Part shown: piece by piece, positions 33,223 through 44,714 of the stretch
How positions within the stretch are numbered: the stretch's first letter is position 1
Layout of the letters: each line of letters begins with the position of its first letter
NCBI GenBank assembly: GCA_016490735.1
Contig: JAEMWC010001120.1
Coordinates: forward strand, 42,501 to 106,500
Direction: 5' to 3'
Source of the DNA: Pachyseris speciosa
Lineage: Eukaryota; Cnidaria; Anthozoa; Scleractinia; Pachyseridae
Length of the DNA stretch: 64,000 nt
The notes under the pieces: model-generated
Database searches by the model: none
What the model was told of the DNA's origin: nothing
Seen by the model: the letters and a program-made list of their open reading frames with translations, nothing else
Program-made: the position numbers and the translations under genes

Positions 33223-33573
33223 AGGATGTTTGGAAAATGGCCGTCATCTTTACCGGAACTGAATTTGCAACACCAGGAAGTGGATTGAAGCTGCCGTTAA
33301 TGCAACCAGGTTACCATGTTGAAAACAAGAATGTTTGTCCCAGCAACGTAATGCATATTTAAATCAAGTACTAGGCGAAATTGATAAATTATGAAACAAA
33401 CTGGAACTGTATATTCTTAAACCGGATGTGAGTCTCAATGTTATAAGTTTATCTTTTGTACTGCAGTAATATTGATTTACAAACTTCTTTCTAATTAATA
33501 TTTGGGAGATACTTTCTAAAACGCTTTTTATAAAGAAATTCAAAGTACTCAGTTGGCATTTCTGAAGATGTGA

Positions 33574-33985
33574 ATGCTCATCAAACGAAACAAGCTGCCC
33601 TTATTTAGTTGTCCTCCACCAAAAGATGTTTCCAATACAAAGCAACAAGTAACATCACTAAAACAATATTGCTCGCTGTTTTCAAGACTCTTCATTTTGT
33701 GCCAAACCGGAGAAGGTGACCTAGCTGAATTCTTTACACATAAAAATTAGGCGTGCCCCCTGTCTTTGTAGCACTTTGGCAAACTGCGTCATCCAGGCAA
33801 CAACGCTGAACTCACCGATTGCTTGTAGTCTTATTGCAAGCCCCAGGTTGAACTACCAGAGGGTGTTGGAGTCATCATTATTGACGGTGCTGCATCTGCT
33901 CTGGTGAACATGTTGAAGCCAGGAACTGTGAAAAAATTTTTCGAGTCTGCTTTTCAGTTGCTTTTGCCTAATCTTCAAGGTCCGC
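33574..33985 (+). pseudogene. Coral-expanded unknown gene family, fragment 1
   Basis: One frame over 412 bp reads KRNKLPLFSCPPP, KQQVTSLKQYCSLFSRLF, TGEGDLAEFFTHKN, FGKLRHP, PQVELPEGVGVIIIDGAA and LVNMLKPGTVKKFFESAF. It has three in-frame TAG codons and no frameshift. I recall a multicopy gene family in corals with this order of motifs (KQQVAALKS..., GDLEEFF, IxDGAAxVNML). The rest of the same protein is collinear at 36843-37010 and 38480-38776. The original function is unknown to me. Confidence 0.65.
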
Positions 33986-34149
33986 TCTAGCATGCTAGCT
34001 GAGTAGTCATCTGTTGATGTTGATTGATTGATGTTTATGTTCATTGATGTTTCCAACCTAGCCTCGAATGATGTTACATGCTGCAGATGCTGTTACTATT
34101 TTTTCACGCCCTCACTGTGATATGGTTTCCCCAGTTCTGAACGTGGAAA

Positions 34150-36830
34150 AAAGCACCGGATTCTGACTTTCAGACCTTTATTTCTTCGCTACATGAGAGT
34201 ATGTCATCTGTGGATCTGGAAAAATCGGATGTGGTAATTCTAGGCGATTTAAACGCAGACATGATGGCGAGTTCTAAATTGCCAAAAAGAGATAAACAAG
34301 AACTTCTTAACTTTTCGCGGGCCTACAACTTCACTCAGTTAATAAAAGAACCGACGCGCATAACTGACACCTCGCGGACAATGATCGACTTGGTTTTTGC
34401 TAATAATGAACACCGCATTGTCAAATCTGGTGTTGTTCCAGTACCGCTTAGCGACCATTTTCTGGTATTTTGCATAATTAAAGCTGGTATTACAACAAAG
34501 GCTAAACCGAGAATACTCGAGTATCGCTCCTATAAGAATTTTAATCCGACTTTATTTAATGATGATCTTAGGAATATTCCCTGGCATATTGTTGAAAACG
34601 AGGACAACGTCGACGATGCCTTGTTTACGTGGAATAAAATGTTTTCGGAGGTTGCTGATCAACACGCACCAGTGAAAAGAAGGCGTGTCAAGGGAACACC
34701 TCTTCCATGGATGAACAATCAAATAAGTGATACTATGAAAGAACGTGATTGGGCGCATAGAAAGGCGCGAAAATCGAACTCGGCGCGTCATTGGTCAATG
34801 TATGCAAAGCTTAGGAACAAGGTTAATGGGTTAGTACGAACTGCCAAGTCTAAATATTACTGTGATATGATCGAGGAAGCCAAGGGTGACTCAGAAAAGG
34901 TGTGGAAAGCAGTGAACGAAGCATGCAATCGGAACTCATCTTCAGAGAGTATTCAGTGTATTATCTCTGGTGGTGTTCAGCATATAACATCCCAATCCAT
35001 TGCTTCTTCAATGAATAGCTTCTTTGCTTCCATTGGCCGAATTCTAGCAAGTAGAATACAGACTTCCGTCTTGAATTTAAATTCCATTTCAAAACACCCG
35101 CTTTTCCAATTCGAGTTGACTGAATTGGATCAATCATTTGTGCTTGAGCAGCTTTTGTCATTGAAAGCAAACAAAGCGATTGGTCTTGATAAAATTAGCG
35201 CGAGACTTCTTAAAATCTCAGCTCACACAATTGCACCATCTGTTGTTAAACTTTTGAATCTTTCAATTCGCACTAGTCAATTTCCCAAATTGTGGAAATG
35301 CGCGAAAATCACGGCATTGTTTAAGTCAGGTGACAGGACTAACGTTTTCAACTACCGCCCCATCTCAATCATCCCCACACTAAGCAAGATTTTGGAGAGA
35401 GCGGTACACTTGCAGTTGTATCAGTACTTGATTACCAATAATTTATTGTCCAACAAGCAGTTTGGTTTCCGGAAGGGTTTCTCAACTACAACAGCTTTGA
35501 CCTCATTTGCTGATGAAGTGCTCTTAAACATGGAACAAGGAAAGCTTTGCGGGGCCGTGTTCATCGATCTAGCCAAGGCATTTGACACCGTAGACCATCA
35601 AATAATGTTATGCAAGCTATCCGAGATCGGCCTTTCTGAAACAGCTCTTCATTGGTTCCGTTCTTACTTAACTGGTAGACAACAGCGCACCTCATGTGGA
35701 AATGAGTTATCTGAGGAACTTCCAGTCACGCATGGGTGCCACAGGGTAGCATTCTAGGGCCTCTGTTGTTTGTGATTTACATAAATAACTTGCCAAATGT
35801 GCTTAACTCCTGCTACGCGTCACTTTATGCAGACGACACCGTGATTTATTGCTATGGTACATCCTCAAAGGAATTGAGTGATAAGTTAAATAACGATCTA
35901 CTGGGTGTGGCGAAATGGCTTCATGATCACAAACTGACTTTAAATTTGGACAAAACTAAATGCATGCTTATCGGTAGTAATAGGAAACGCGAAAGCAAAG
36001 TAGATTTGACTGTATCAATTTTAGATCATAGCATAAGTAATGTTCGCAGCTTTAAATACCTCGGTATACATATATCTTCGGATTTCACATGGACTGATCA
36101 TATTGAACACCTAACTGGGAAAATCAATCAGAGGCTTGGGCTTCTCAAGCGTATAAAGCATTTATTGCCTTTCAGGGCGCGTCTACTTTTCTACAAAAGT
36201 CTTGTCATGCCCCTTTTGAATATGCTGATCTAGTATGGGGCGATAAACATAATATTACCCTTATGTCTAGTTTGCAAGTTTTGCAAAATAAGGCCGCTAA
36301 AGTTATTTTAAATAGACCATTGTATTTATCCTCCACTGAGGCATTAGCCGTTCTCAAGTGGCTGCCTCTAGAGAAAAGGCGATTTCAAAGAAGGTGTGTA
36401 CACGTATACAAATGCATCAATGGCCTAATTAATCACGATATGGACTTGATTAGACAAGACGTACGTCATAGGCATAATACACGTAACAAAGGCAATTTTA
36501 GATTACCACGTGTCAAAAGAAATTGGGGGAAGCAAAGAACACAATATCATGCCGTTTCCGACTTTAACTCCCTTAGTCAGACGATCAAAGACTCAAGGAA
36601 TGTAAATAGTTTTAAACGTAATGTTTTTAAGTTTTTAATATAGCTACTTAAGTTTAATTTTTATTTATACTTATTTTTAATTTTTGTGCATTTTTTGTAT
36701 CTTTTTAATCCCTTTGCAATTTTATAGCTTTTTTGTTTTTACAATATATATCTAGTTTTGAGGTCCTTTTTGAAAACCATATCTTTTATGAAAAAGTTTC
36801 CTCAATAAAGATGATTATTATTTTATTTTA
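34150..36830 (+). mobile_element. CR1/jockey-group LINE, 5'-truncated
   Basis: Coding runs from about 34159 to 36643. First comes the end of an AP-endonuclease domain (VVILGDLNAD, SDHFLVF), then the reverse transcriptase (NYRPISIIPTLSKILERAV, FRKGFSTTTAL, FIDLAKAFDTVDH, QGSILGPLLFV, LYADDTVIY) and a C-terminal region ending FKRNVFKFLI. Only two frame breaks occur, both one-base losses in homopolymers (G3 at 35734-35736, T4 at 36214-36217). The 3' UTR has AATAAA at 36804 and ends GATGATTATTATT. It interrupts an older gene fragment. With so few lesions it is among the younger LINE copies here. Confidence 0.85.
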
Positions 36831-36842
36831 ACCTAGAAATTA

Positions 36843-37010
36843 TTCAAGAATGCAACTAATGTTTTTCTTTCGTTGAGTGGAAGCCACTGTCAAGTAGATG
36901 ACACTGTTATGGAAATAATAGAAAGATTTGTTGTCTTACTATATGATAGTCCTAGCACTAAGAATAGAGTAAATGAAGCACGCCAAGAAACTTTTTTTTG
37001 TTCAAAAATG
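36843..37010 (+). pseudogene. Coral-expanded unknown gene family, fragment 2
   Basis: Starts about 12 bp after the LINE 3' end and reads FKNATNVFLSLSGSHCQVDD, then MEIIERFVVLLYDSPSTKN and VNEARQETFF in one frame without stops. This is the next region of the family after fragment 1, apart from a missing middle section. Confidence 0.65.
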
Positions 37011-37170
37011 TTTAAGGGTCTAGCACCTTCGCATTTGAGTGTATGATTACACGTAAATCTGAGTCAACATAGCATAAGAAATTCAAGAGACCGTATTTTA
37101 CTTGGTTATCCTACAGTTAAAATCTAAGGAAACTCTTGGTGATCGCGCATTTATTTTCGCTGCCCCAACG
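37011..37170 (+). mobile_element. LINE C-terminal scrap
   Basis: FKGLAPSHLSV, a stop, then SIRNSRDRILLGYPTVK and LGDRAFIFAAPTLYI are typical of the far C-terminus of CR1/jockey LINE proteins. Decayed. Confidence 0.5.
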
Positions 37171-37224
37171 TTATATATTACGGCACACCTCATTGTTGCT
37201 CATTATCGCGAAAATGGAACGGGC

Positions 37225-37419
37225 ATATTTCGTGGAACTTTTATTTCGCGATTCGGCCAAAAAATATAATAAAAGAAACTAAATTTGGCGAAAATTGTCA
37301 AAATGCTGGCCAAGGACAATTATCGACTGGAACAACGTACTCGTTGTAATAATAACAACTGATTCCCTTAGTCTGTTTAAATCTGCTGACACCTCTGCCA
37401 TAGTATTTATTTATTTATG

Positions 37420-37466
<47 letters not shown>

Positions 37467-38185
37467 TTTTATAACACTTGCGAACTGTCCTGAAAAGGAT
37501 TTTGTAAGTTATTGTTGTAGATGTAGATGTACTGATCTGCTTTAACAAATGGTAGGAAATCTCAGAATTGGCACGACGATTTTCATTTTCCATAACAATA
37601 GTTTTCAATGATACTGAACAAAACCATATTTTAACAAAACGAAACTGAAAACAGTTTGACATGCTCCTTTACAACAAAGCCGTTATACATAACTACAGGA
37701 CACCGTCGATATTTGCGCTCACAGCGGAAGGACAATTAATTTATTCGAATGGATCCTTGTGGAGTCTTACTGCCCCAGTAACGTACTCCTGCTTTCTCCC
37801 ATCCTTTGCCAACGTAGCGCTTTCCCTCATTGCTAGTCCTTTCCATCCAGTTGGCATGCAAGGGCTTTAGGACAGACAATCTTAAATCGACTTGAATGTG
37901 ATAAGTACTTGTTCCTGATTCTCTGATTTCCTTTTGGATTTCTGCTGAATACCATTTAGTAAACTGGTCTTTCATGAACCGCTCAGCCTATCCACAGGCA
38001 GTAATATCCAGAGGCTGGAAGAAATCTGTAACGTTTGCAGGATCTGACACAACTTCAACATTCAGTGATGCCAGCGTCAGCGGATTATTAAATTTCGCGT
38101 GGTTAATTGTCGCCAAAACTATTTTTCGCGGTCTTTATTTTCGCGATTTTTGGAAATTGCTGAAATGAAGTTCCGCGAAAAAAGA
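37225..38185 (-). mobile_element. pogo/Tigger-type DNA transposon remnant
   Basis: The minus strand between about 38040 and 37700 encodes the end of a DDE transposase: PANVTDFFQPLDITACG, a stop, then RFMKDQFTKWYSAEI, VDLRLSVLKPLHANWM and GKGWEKAGV. QPLDI followed by a conserved GW..AGI block is typical of pogo/Tigger DDE proteins. Flanking sequences rich in TTCGCG (37225-37300 and 38090-38185) are inverted relatives and probably the ends. An (ATT)n tract lies inside (37422-37462). Confidence 0.65.
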
Positions 38186-38411
38186 GATAAGACAATCAAA
38201 ATCAGTTGATTGTTTTAAGAGGAAAGTGAAGACTTTCCTTTTTAAAAGAACATGGATCATTTTATTTAAGTTAAGAGTTAAGATTATAAGCGTATAATTT
38301 TAAGATTAGGTTCAGCTAGGTTCATGTTAGTTTACCTTTTATCTAATTGATATCACTGGATATGAAAGAACATTTGAGTATATTTGTACAGATATTTGAG
38401 CCTTCAACCTG

Positions 38412-38442
<31 letters not shown>

Positions 38443-38445
38443 TAT
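38186..38445 (+). mobile_element. LINE 3' scrap with (CAT)n tail
   Basis: SVDCFKRKVKTFLFKR is a typical LINE C-terminus. A 3' UTR follows and ends in (CAT)n at 38412-38443. Confidence 0.55.
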
Positions 38446-38479
38446 TAGATTATTATTTCACCATCATCATTATTAAAGA

Positions 38480-38776
38480 AGAGGCCTTGATGCCATACCT
38501 CTAACCCTAGCGGCACTACTACAGCATACAAAGACAGCTGCACATCAAGCAGGCCCTTGCTGGGGACAACCATGTAAGCCTCGTCCACAGCTTTCTTGTC
38601 CATGCAACTGGGGATGCCCGTCTAGTGCAGACGGTTGACAACCACTCTAAACAACACTTCCATATGTTACAGCCAGTTGCAGAGAGCTTGTCAAGTGTGG
38701 CTGTAAGAAGGGATGTCGTGGAGACTGCTAATGCGTTAAAGCTGCCTTGAAGTGCATAGCACTTTGCACTTGTGCT
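38480..38776 (+). pseudogene. Coral-expanded unknown gene family, fragment 3
   Basis: RGLDAIPLTLAALLQHTK, TAAHQAGPCWGQ and, after a shift, CRELVKCGCKKGCRGDC, a stop (TAA in place of a likely Lys), then VKAALKCIALCTC. This cysteine-rich end is the C-terminus of the family whose earlier parts lie at 33574 and 36843. Confidence 0.65.
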
Positions 38777-39508
38777 TGCAGTTGAGAATGTTAGTAGATT
38801 ACTGAATAGTGTGAACTGTGTTCATTTTACAGCATACATTTTGTTCATTGGAAAATAGAACAAGAAAAACACAATAAAAAATAATCCTAAAGAATAAACG
38901 AATGTGATATCTTCATTTGCGGTTTTCACAAAATCATTTTCATGTGAAGTGTACGTCGTTAGGAAAACAACGTTTTGGACTCACGTTTTTTTTATCAGCA
39001 ATACATATCTAATGAAAATGAAATCATAAGGCTGCTTTTGAGAATAAAACAAATGGCAATTCCCAATTTCGGTTGTCATAATTTTCACTTCCGGTTTAGC
39101 TGAGCGGCCATTTTGAAAAACCCTTACAACATGTCAATTTCTTATCTTTCTGGATGCCTCTATTTGTCAAATTGATAAGACATTAGTACGTAGAAACGGT
39201 CTCTTGTGCCAAATTTGACACTTTTATCACAAAGTACACGTGCAAAATGTTTACACATAACCGCGTAGCTACAAGTTCAATGTTAACTTTCCAATGGCAC
39301 GATCCACCTTAACATGATGATTTGCTGAAAGCTTCAACTTGCTTACAAAGTTTGTTTCTTTTACAGCCATTTTAGTGATCGACTGCTTCATTTAAGAAGA
39401 TAAAGGAGCTGTAAAATTTGATTTGCACTACTACCTGCGACGTCGAATTGGTATGAAAATTTCTCGCACATGTTTCGTAGGCTAACTGATCGGAATACTA
39501 ACGTTTTC
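38777..39508. other. No gene seen
   Basis: Non-coding, A+T-rich. Confidence 0.45.
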
Positions 39509-39565
39509 GAGCTACCGTGAATGGCAAACTTTTTTCCGCGTTGTTACATGCTCAAAACATTCAAC

Positions 39566-39775
39566 TTTATATGAGAATGAATATATGAAAATCATATTTT
39601 TGAACTGCGGATTAATAATTTAATATGTGAATGATCATCGCAGTTATGAACACTACTTAAGCAGTATTGAAGATAAAGCCTGGAAAAAAAATTCAGGCTT
39701 GTACGGGATTCGAAGCCACAACCTCTGCGATACCAGTGCAGCGCTCTACCGACTGAGCTAACAAGCCATCTGGGA
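39566..39775 (-). mobile_element. tRNA-derived SINE
   Basis: On the minus strand: TTAGCTCAGTCGGTAGAGCG (A box), TGGCTTCGAATCCCG (B box), ACAAGCCTGAATTTTTTTTC, then a body with CATAACTGCGATGATCATTC and a tail toward 39566. Different SINE family from the one at 13590. Confidence 0.8.
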
Positions 39776-39819
39776 GCTGGCCGTTTTGTTGGTTCGTAAT
39801 ATACCCGTGAGTGGTGAAT

Positions 39820-39926
39820 ATATGAGAATGAATAAATGAAAATCATATATTTTAACTGGGGATTAATGATTTAATATGTGAATGATCATCGCAGTTATGT
39901 ACACTACCTAAGCAGTAAGTTCAAGT
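39820..39926 (-). mobile_element. SINE, second 3' partial copy
   Basis: Repeats the body and tail of the SINE at 39566 (CATCGCAGTTATG, GATTTAATATGTGAATGATC on plus) without the tRNA-like head. Same orientation; either tandem duplication or a second truncated insertion. Confidence 0.75.
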
Positions 39927-40094
39927 CTGTCTAGACAAGCCGTCACGTTTTAGCGAAAACATGTCAAATTTTGACAGTTGTCAAAATTTGACATGTTTAC
40001 GCTAAAAAAGGTGAAGGTTTGTCTAGACAAACTTGAATGTTTTGAGCATGTAACGCGGAAAATAGTTTGCCTTTCACGGTAGATCAAATACGAA

Positions 40095-40215
40095 AGCCAA
40101 GGAGGGACGAGGGACGAGGGACTTCGGTATCGAATTTCGGAATTTGGGTTTCGGATTTTCGACTGTGGGTATTTAATATGTCAGCCATATTTTCAGACTT
40201 CTGAAAATGGTTGAG
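40095..40215 (-). repeat. Unexpanded relative of the heptamer element
   Basis: Inverse of the element at 42531-42820: CTTACCTCCTC hairpin with CAGAAGTCTGAA, TCCGAAA-type heptamers and TCCCTCGTCC end, but with only a few heptamers. Confidence 0.65.
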
Positions 40216-41825
40216 GAGGTAAGATGAGTTCAATAACTTTCCCCCGTCTATTTATTTCTAGTGTGGTGATATTTTGGAAAGGGACTGGGGATCTGTTAAC
40301 CTTATCATGGACAAAGTAAAATGAAATCAAATACTCGGCGACGCGATGGCCAAAGCTGGAGCCGCTTCGTACTCATGAGTGAGACAAGCTCCCAATATAA
40401 AGCAATTGTTCAGAGATTGAGATGAACGCCAATTTACTTTCGAATAGGCTGTACAAATGAATTCAGACTATCGACAAGGAAATTAAGAAAATAGAAAGCA
40501 AGAGAATAAAGGACAATAATGAAAACCACTTTTGAAAAAAAAAAAAAGAAAAAAAAAAAAGAAGATTGAAAGCAAACCAAGGAATAATATTGGTTCTGCG
40601 GGAAAAGGTTGAATCATCATGACAATTTTACACGGCGTATTTATGTGTCACGCAATAGCCTTATGAAATCAGTATGAAATTGCCCTGCTGTCAGTTTCAG
40701 TCAAGCGTTAGCCCTTTGTCAAAGTGAATCCGAAGGACGAAAACGTCAGCACTCGAATCTCTTTACGGATGGTACCTTCACGTATCAATTCTGTTGATAA
40801 ACCTAATATTTGATCATACTTAAACCTGCTCTGAATATCTATCTGAATATCTCTAAAAAGCTTTTACAGGGAAATCCTCCAGCAAGGATGTCTTGTGTCT
40901 TCTTTGACCCAAAATTAGAGCATTCCAACAAGAAAATAGTGATTGAAAACCGGAATTTACTTGGGGCTCCTACACAGTAATCATGTACACCTGCAGTCGC
41001 TACTGATTTGTATACATTCCATACCTGTTATTTCTCACATGTTGTACAGGTGTTTTTAAATAATAAGGCGGAGAGATACTAAGATAGAAGTCCATTCTTT
41101 TCCTTAGAAAATGAAATGACTGAAATCGTGAGCTAGTTTTGTTGCATACAGGTTTGGTTTGTTTCATTTTTTCTTACAAGGGTCTCAGTTAAAGGAGTGA
41201 TGAATGCTTTGTGGGCTAATTAAAACTACTTTTTAACGCTTTCGTAGGGTAAACCTCGAAGTGGTGACGCAAACAAGAGGTGCATGGAAAAATCATGGGA
41301 TGCTTGGCGCGCTTGCGTGAAGTCACCTCTACAAGTGCCATACTGCCTGCAGATATCACAAGATTGTTCGATGGCCTCAAAAATTATTTGTGTCTTCCCG
41401 TTCAATGAGGATAAAAAAAGTCGGTACAAAGTGTAAGAACTGAACTGAGTGGCACGCTGACCATTAGCGGGCGTGTACAAATATTATTCGATGGATGTCC
41501 AAGTTCATTTGAATACATATTTTTATTTCAATTCAGGGATTCAAAGACGTTATTTTGTGAAACGCAATCAAACATAATAAAAGCAATATCATGTTGATAT
41601 GTTTCCGACCACAACTAATAGCTATGAATGCAACTTTACACTAAACGTTAGTGCCTAAACTTAACAAGGAATCTGAACGTGCTGCAGCCGAACTTTCCAG
41701 ATGCCTTAAATATTTTGAAAGCAATCATTATGTAAGGCTGTGCTTGATAATGGGTACTGTTAACAGGCCTGCAGTGTCCAAATCCTAATCGTTTCAAATT
41801 ATCTGTTATTTCTATAAAAAAAGCA
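40216..41825. other. No recognised gene
   Basis: Holds an A-rich tract (40538-40561). An 84-codon minus-strand frame (41226-41480) contains FEAIEQSCDICRQYGTCRGD; it looks protein-like but is unassigned. Confidence 0.4.
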
Positions 41826-42490
41826 CTAACCTTTCCTCTGTGTTTTGTGGTACTCGGTGGTTGGGGACTATATACCCCACGAGCTCCTCAAACTCCCGCG
41901 ACTAATCTCTGGATTGTGCCCCGGAAAGAGTTTTACAGGCTTCCGCATCTTCTTCAGTGGTGAACATCAACGACATAACTGTGGGTCGAATATACTTCAG
42001 GCACAAAGTACATTACGTCTGGCTTTCCTCCAAGAGCATCCGTGCGTTTTTGTCAACGCTTAGTTTCTTGATATTCCACAGTTTTGCAACAGAGTAGAGG
42101 TAGGCATAAAACAAAACTTTAAGCATTCTTTAAGAAACGGATCGACATCTAATAAGACATTAGAATCTCTAAAATCCTTAAACAAGTTCATCCAGAAGCC
42201 GCCTCCACCTTGCCTTAATTTTGACCAGTAGGCTTCTATTCTTTGGTTGGCTCTACTTCCCTGAACAATACTGTTATCGCCTACTAAATCATCACCGTTA
42301 TTTTACCTTAATAGCCTGTGGATGATGGAAATCCGCATGTTTTCCATTCCCTTATCAATGCAAACCACCCTAGGTACTCCACCTATCTGCTGGACAGTGC
42401 TTAGAAAAAATCAAGGACAATATTCGAGTTGTTATTGGTTGAACCTACTTTTAGCCACAGTATATGTCGTGAGAAGCCATCTACAAAGCC
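41826..42490 (-). pseudogene. Integrase-core-domain gene remnant
   Basis: Minus-strand frames in order: HGFVDGFSRHILWLKVGSTN, IGGVPRVVCIDKGMENMRIS, DDLVGDNSIVQGSRANQRIE and AYWSKLRQGGGGFWMNLF, then CLKFCFM, AEACKTLSGAQSRD, SREFEELVGYIVPNHRVP. This order (DGFSR, DKG-EN, NQRIE-W) is that of the retroviral-type integrase core found in multicopy animal genes and transposons. At least three frameshifts; dead. Confidence 0.7.
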
Positions 42491-42530
42491 ATGCAAACAA
42501 GCCATCTAAACAGGCTGATATGTTAAGCCA

Positions 42531-42820
42531 TATCCACAGTCGGAAATCCAAATCCCAATCCCGAAATCCGAACTCCGAACTCCGAACTCCGAACTCCGAA
42601 CTCCGAACTCCGAACTCCGAACTCCGAACTCCGAAGTCTGAAGTCTGAAGTCACATATCAGCTTACCTCCTCATCCATATTCAGAAGTCTGAATATGGCT
42701 GATATCCGAAATCCGAAATCCGAAATCCGAAATCCGAAATCCGAAGTTCGAAGTTCGAAGTTCGAAGTTCGAAGTCCGAATTCCGAAGGTCAGAAGTCTG
42801 AAGTCTGAAGTCCCTCCTCG
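42531..42820 (+). repeat. Heptamer satellite element
   Basis: About eight TCCGAAC units (42568-42635) and about six TCCGAAA plus four TTCGAAG units (42705-42775) flank a hairpin (CATATTCAGAAGTCTGAATATG). It is bounded by CAGTCGG and by TCCCTCCTCGG. With a 7-bp period, no frame contains a stop, which explains the repetitive open frames on both strands. Confidence 0.85.
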
Positions 42821-43198
42821 GCTTTCACAAGCTCCAGATGTCAGTGTTTGTGAATCGGTTTTGATCTCATAATTCGTGACGTAAATTGTGAGCCGCAAAT
42901 ATCGCACGCATATTCGATCTTCGCTGAGTGGGAAAGAGTTTGAATGAGAGCTTGAAACTTGGAACAAATAAAGTTCTTTTCTTCGCCTTTCGAGATCTGA
43001 GTTTCAATTTAGAGAAAATTACATACCAGAACACTCGTAATTGAATAAAAATATGCATTAGTTTCAAGGCCATTTTGAGTAGCGTAAATAAAACTGCAAG
43101 CTTTAGAAAGCAGCCATGGAATTTGGAATTTTTATTGTATTAATTTTCTTGTATGATGGTTGATCTATTTTTGTGTAAAGTTTCAAATTCATTGGATT
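42821..43198. other. No gene seen
   Basis: Non-coding. Confidence 0.4.
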
Positions 43199-43323
43199 AA
43201 TAGGCCATTTCCGAATTTCCTTTGGCCTCTTTTTCAAAGCGAGGCCTGGTACTCAACCACTCGTATGAAAATGAGTTTAATTTGCATGTGAAACCTTATT
43301 TTCATATGAAAAAATGAGCACCG

Positions 43324-43371
<48 letters not shown>

Positions 43372-43372
43372 T
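43199..43372. mobile_element. Foldback MITE
   Basis: Arms AATAGGCCATTTCCGAAT... and ...ATTCGGAAATGGCCTATTT share TTTGGCCTCTTTTTCAAAGC over about 48 bp. Confidence 0.85.
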
Positions 43373-44700
43373 ACGCCGTGCGCGGGGCCTCGTCCTTGGT
43401 CCTAAATTTCCGCGGCTTTAATCCTCAAGTGCATTAAGGCTTGACCTGCTCTTAAATTGGCATATTTTTGTGTTAAGAGGAAGGATTTGTCCAATCGTTA
43501 TGAAACTTGGCAAGCAATTTAGTATCCGCATGCTTACCCATTTTACTTTCTCTTTCATCTTAAATTTTAAAAACGATGCAAATCTTCAGTCAAAAACGGA
43601 GAATGGAAAGCCATCTGACACAAATCCTTTTAGTTCTCTGTTCCCTTTTTCCTATTGAGGGCTTTATCATGCCTCCTTTTAATCATGTCCACGTGGTAAC
43701 GGAAACGGTCAATTAAGAAAAATAGGTCACGTGACATGATTACCATCCAAATATCTCACAACAAAAATTACCTATACCACATTAAAAGGCGGAATCACAT
43801 TAAAATGATTATTCTAAATATTTTAAAACAAAAATTTTATAGAATTTCTAAGTGCAAACGTTTCCAATTTCCAAAAACACGCATCGTGACGTCGTTAATC
43901 GAGAGATGTCACGTGACATTTAAGACAACTTTCATGTGGTCAAACAAGTGAAATACTTTTCTAATTCAAAAGTTATGATGAGAAATTTTCGCGGCTTTAA
44001 TTGGTCCGCGACCGCACCTTGGCCGCATTTTCAAAATCTTGCAATTTTCTCCAAAAATAAAATACCCTAGACGAAATATTATAGAAATTCGACCAAGCGG
44101 TCGATGAAATGCGGTTCTCGATCCTTGCAGGCAGCCACTCTTAAAAGATCAAATTAAGGTGGCTTCCCATGGTTATCACGAATAACATAACGCGCACTAA
44201 TGTTGCACACTTAAAGTGTTTTCTCTCTACCAGTTTAATCGAGCACACCAAAACACAACAATCAAGCACAAAAGTGGCTTCATGTCTTGAGTTAAAACCT
44301 AGTCAAACGTTGACATCATATTACTTTATAAGGCAATGGATTTGTCTGAGTATAGTTAATTCCGATCAGCTTGAATGAAAGCATACAATTTTGTCACCGA
44401 TGATGACTTTAACAGCAGTATTTCGGTTCGAAGACCTAGCATGATAGAATATTTTTTTATCCTTTAACGTTATTGCGGCGGAAAGCTCGCATCATCAGTG
44501 CACCCACGAGTTTGAAACTCTAAGGAGATACTGTAACCCATCCACTAGTCCTCACCTACTTACAATTCTTTGTTTTTATGGTCGTTATCATCGTCATCAT
44601 TATCATCATCGATATTATTATTATTATTACATTTTTATTTCTTAGGTCTTAATCTTGTTTTTTTGTAGATACATTGAAACGTGTTATTATCTTTGCATAA
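43373..44700. other. No gene seen
   Basis: Non-coding. At about 44455-44500 (minus) CACTGATGATGCGAG followed by CCGC and a TTAAAGG stretch resembles a degraded hammerhead-type motif, lacking the GAAA. Confidence 0.4.
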
Positions 44701-44714
44701 AATCCTTACTAAGT

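Larger units (their letters stand above)
39509..40084. mobile_element. Foldback element carrying SINE insertions
   Basis: Outer arms 39509-39565 (CTACCGTGAATGGCAAACT... CATGCTCAAAACATTC) and 40030-40084 are inverted copies. The inner arms 39925-39990 and 39985-40030 (GTCTAGACAA; ACATGTCAAATTTTGACA) continue the same pairing. The left arm is cut at ACATTCAA by a SINE block (39566-39926). Confidence 0.85.

Noticed and set aside
39690..39772. Possible tRNA gene on the minus strand
   Set aside because: Followed by a SINE body that is repeated at 39820-39926; a retroposon head.
42541..42820. CRISPR-like array
   Set aside because: Contiguous heptamers with no spacers, in an animal genome; it is a satellite.
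42322..42967. ORFs with repeated NSELRTP-type residues on both strands
   Set aside because: A 7-bp repeat without stop codons reads open in every frame.
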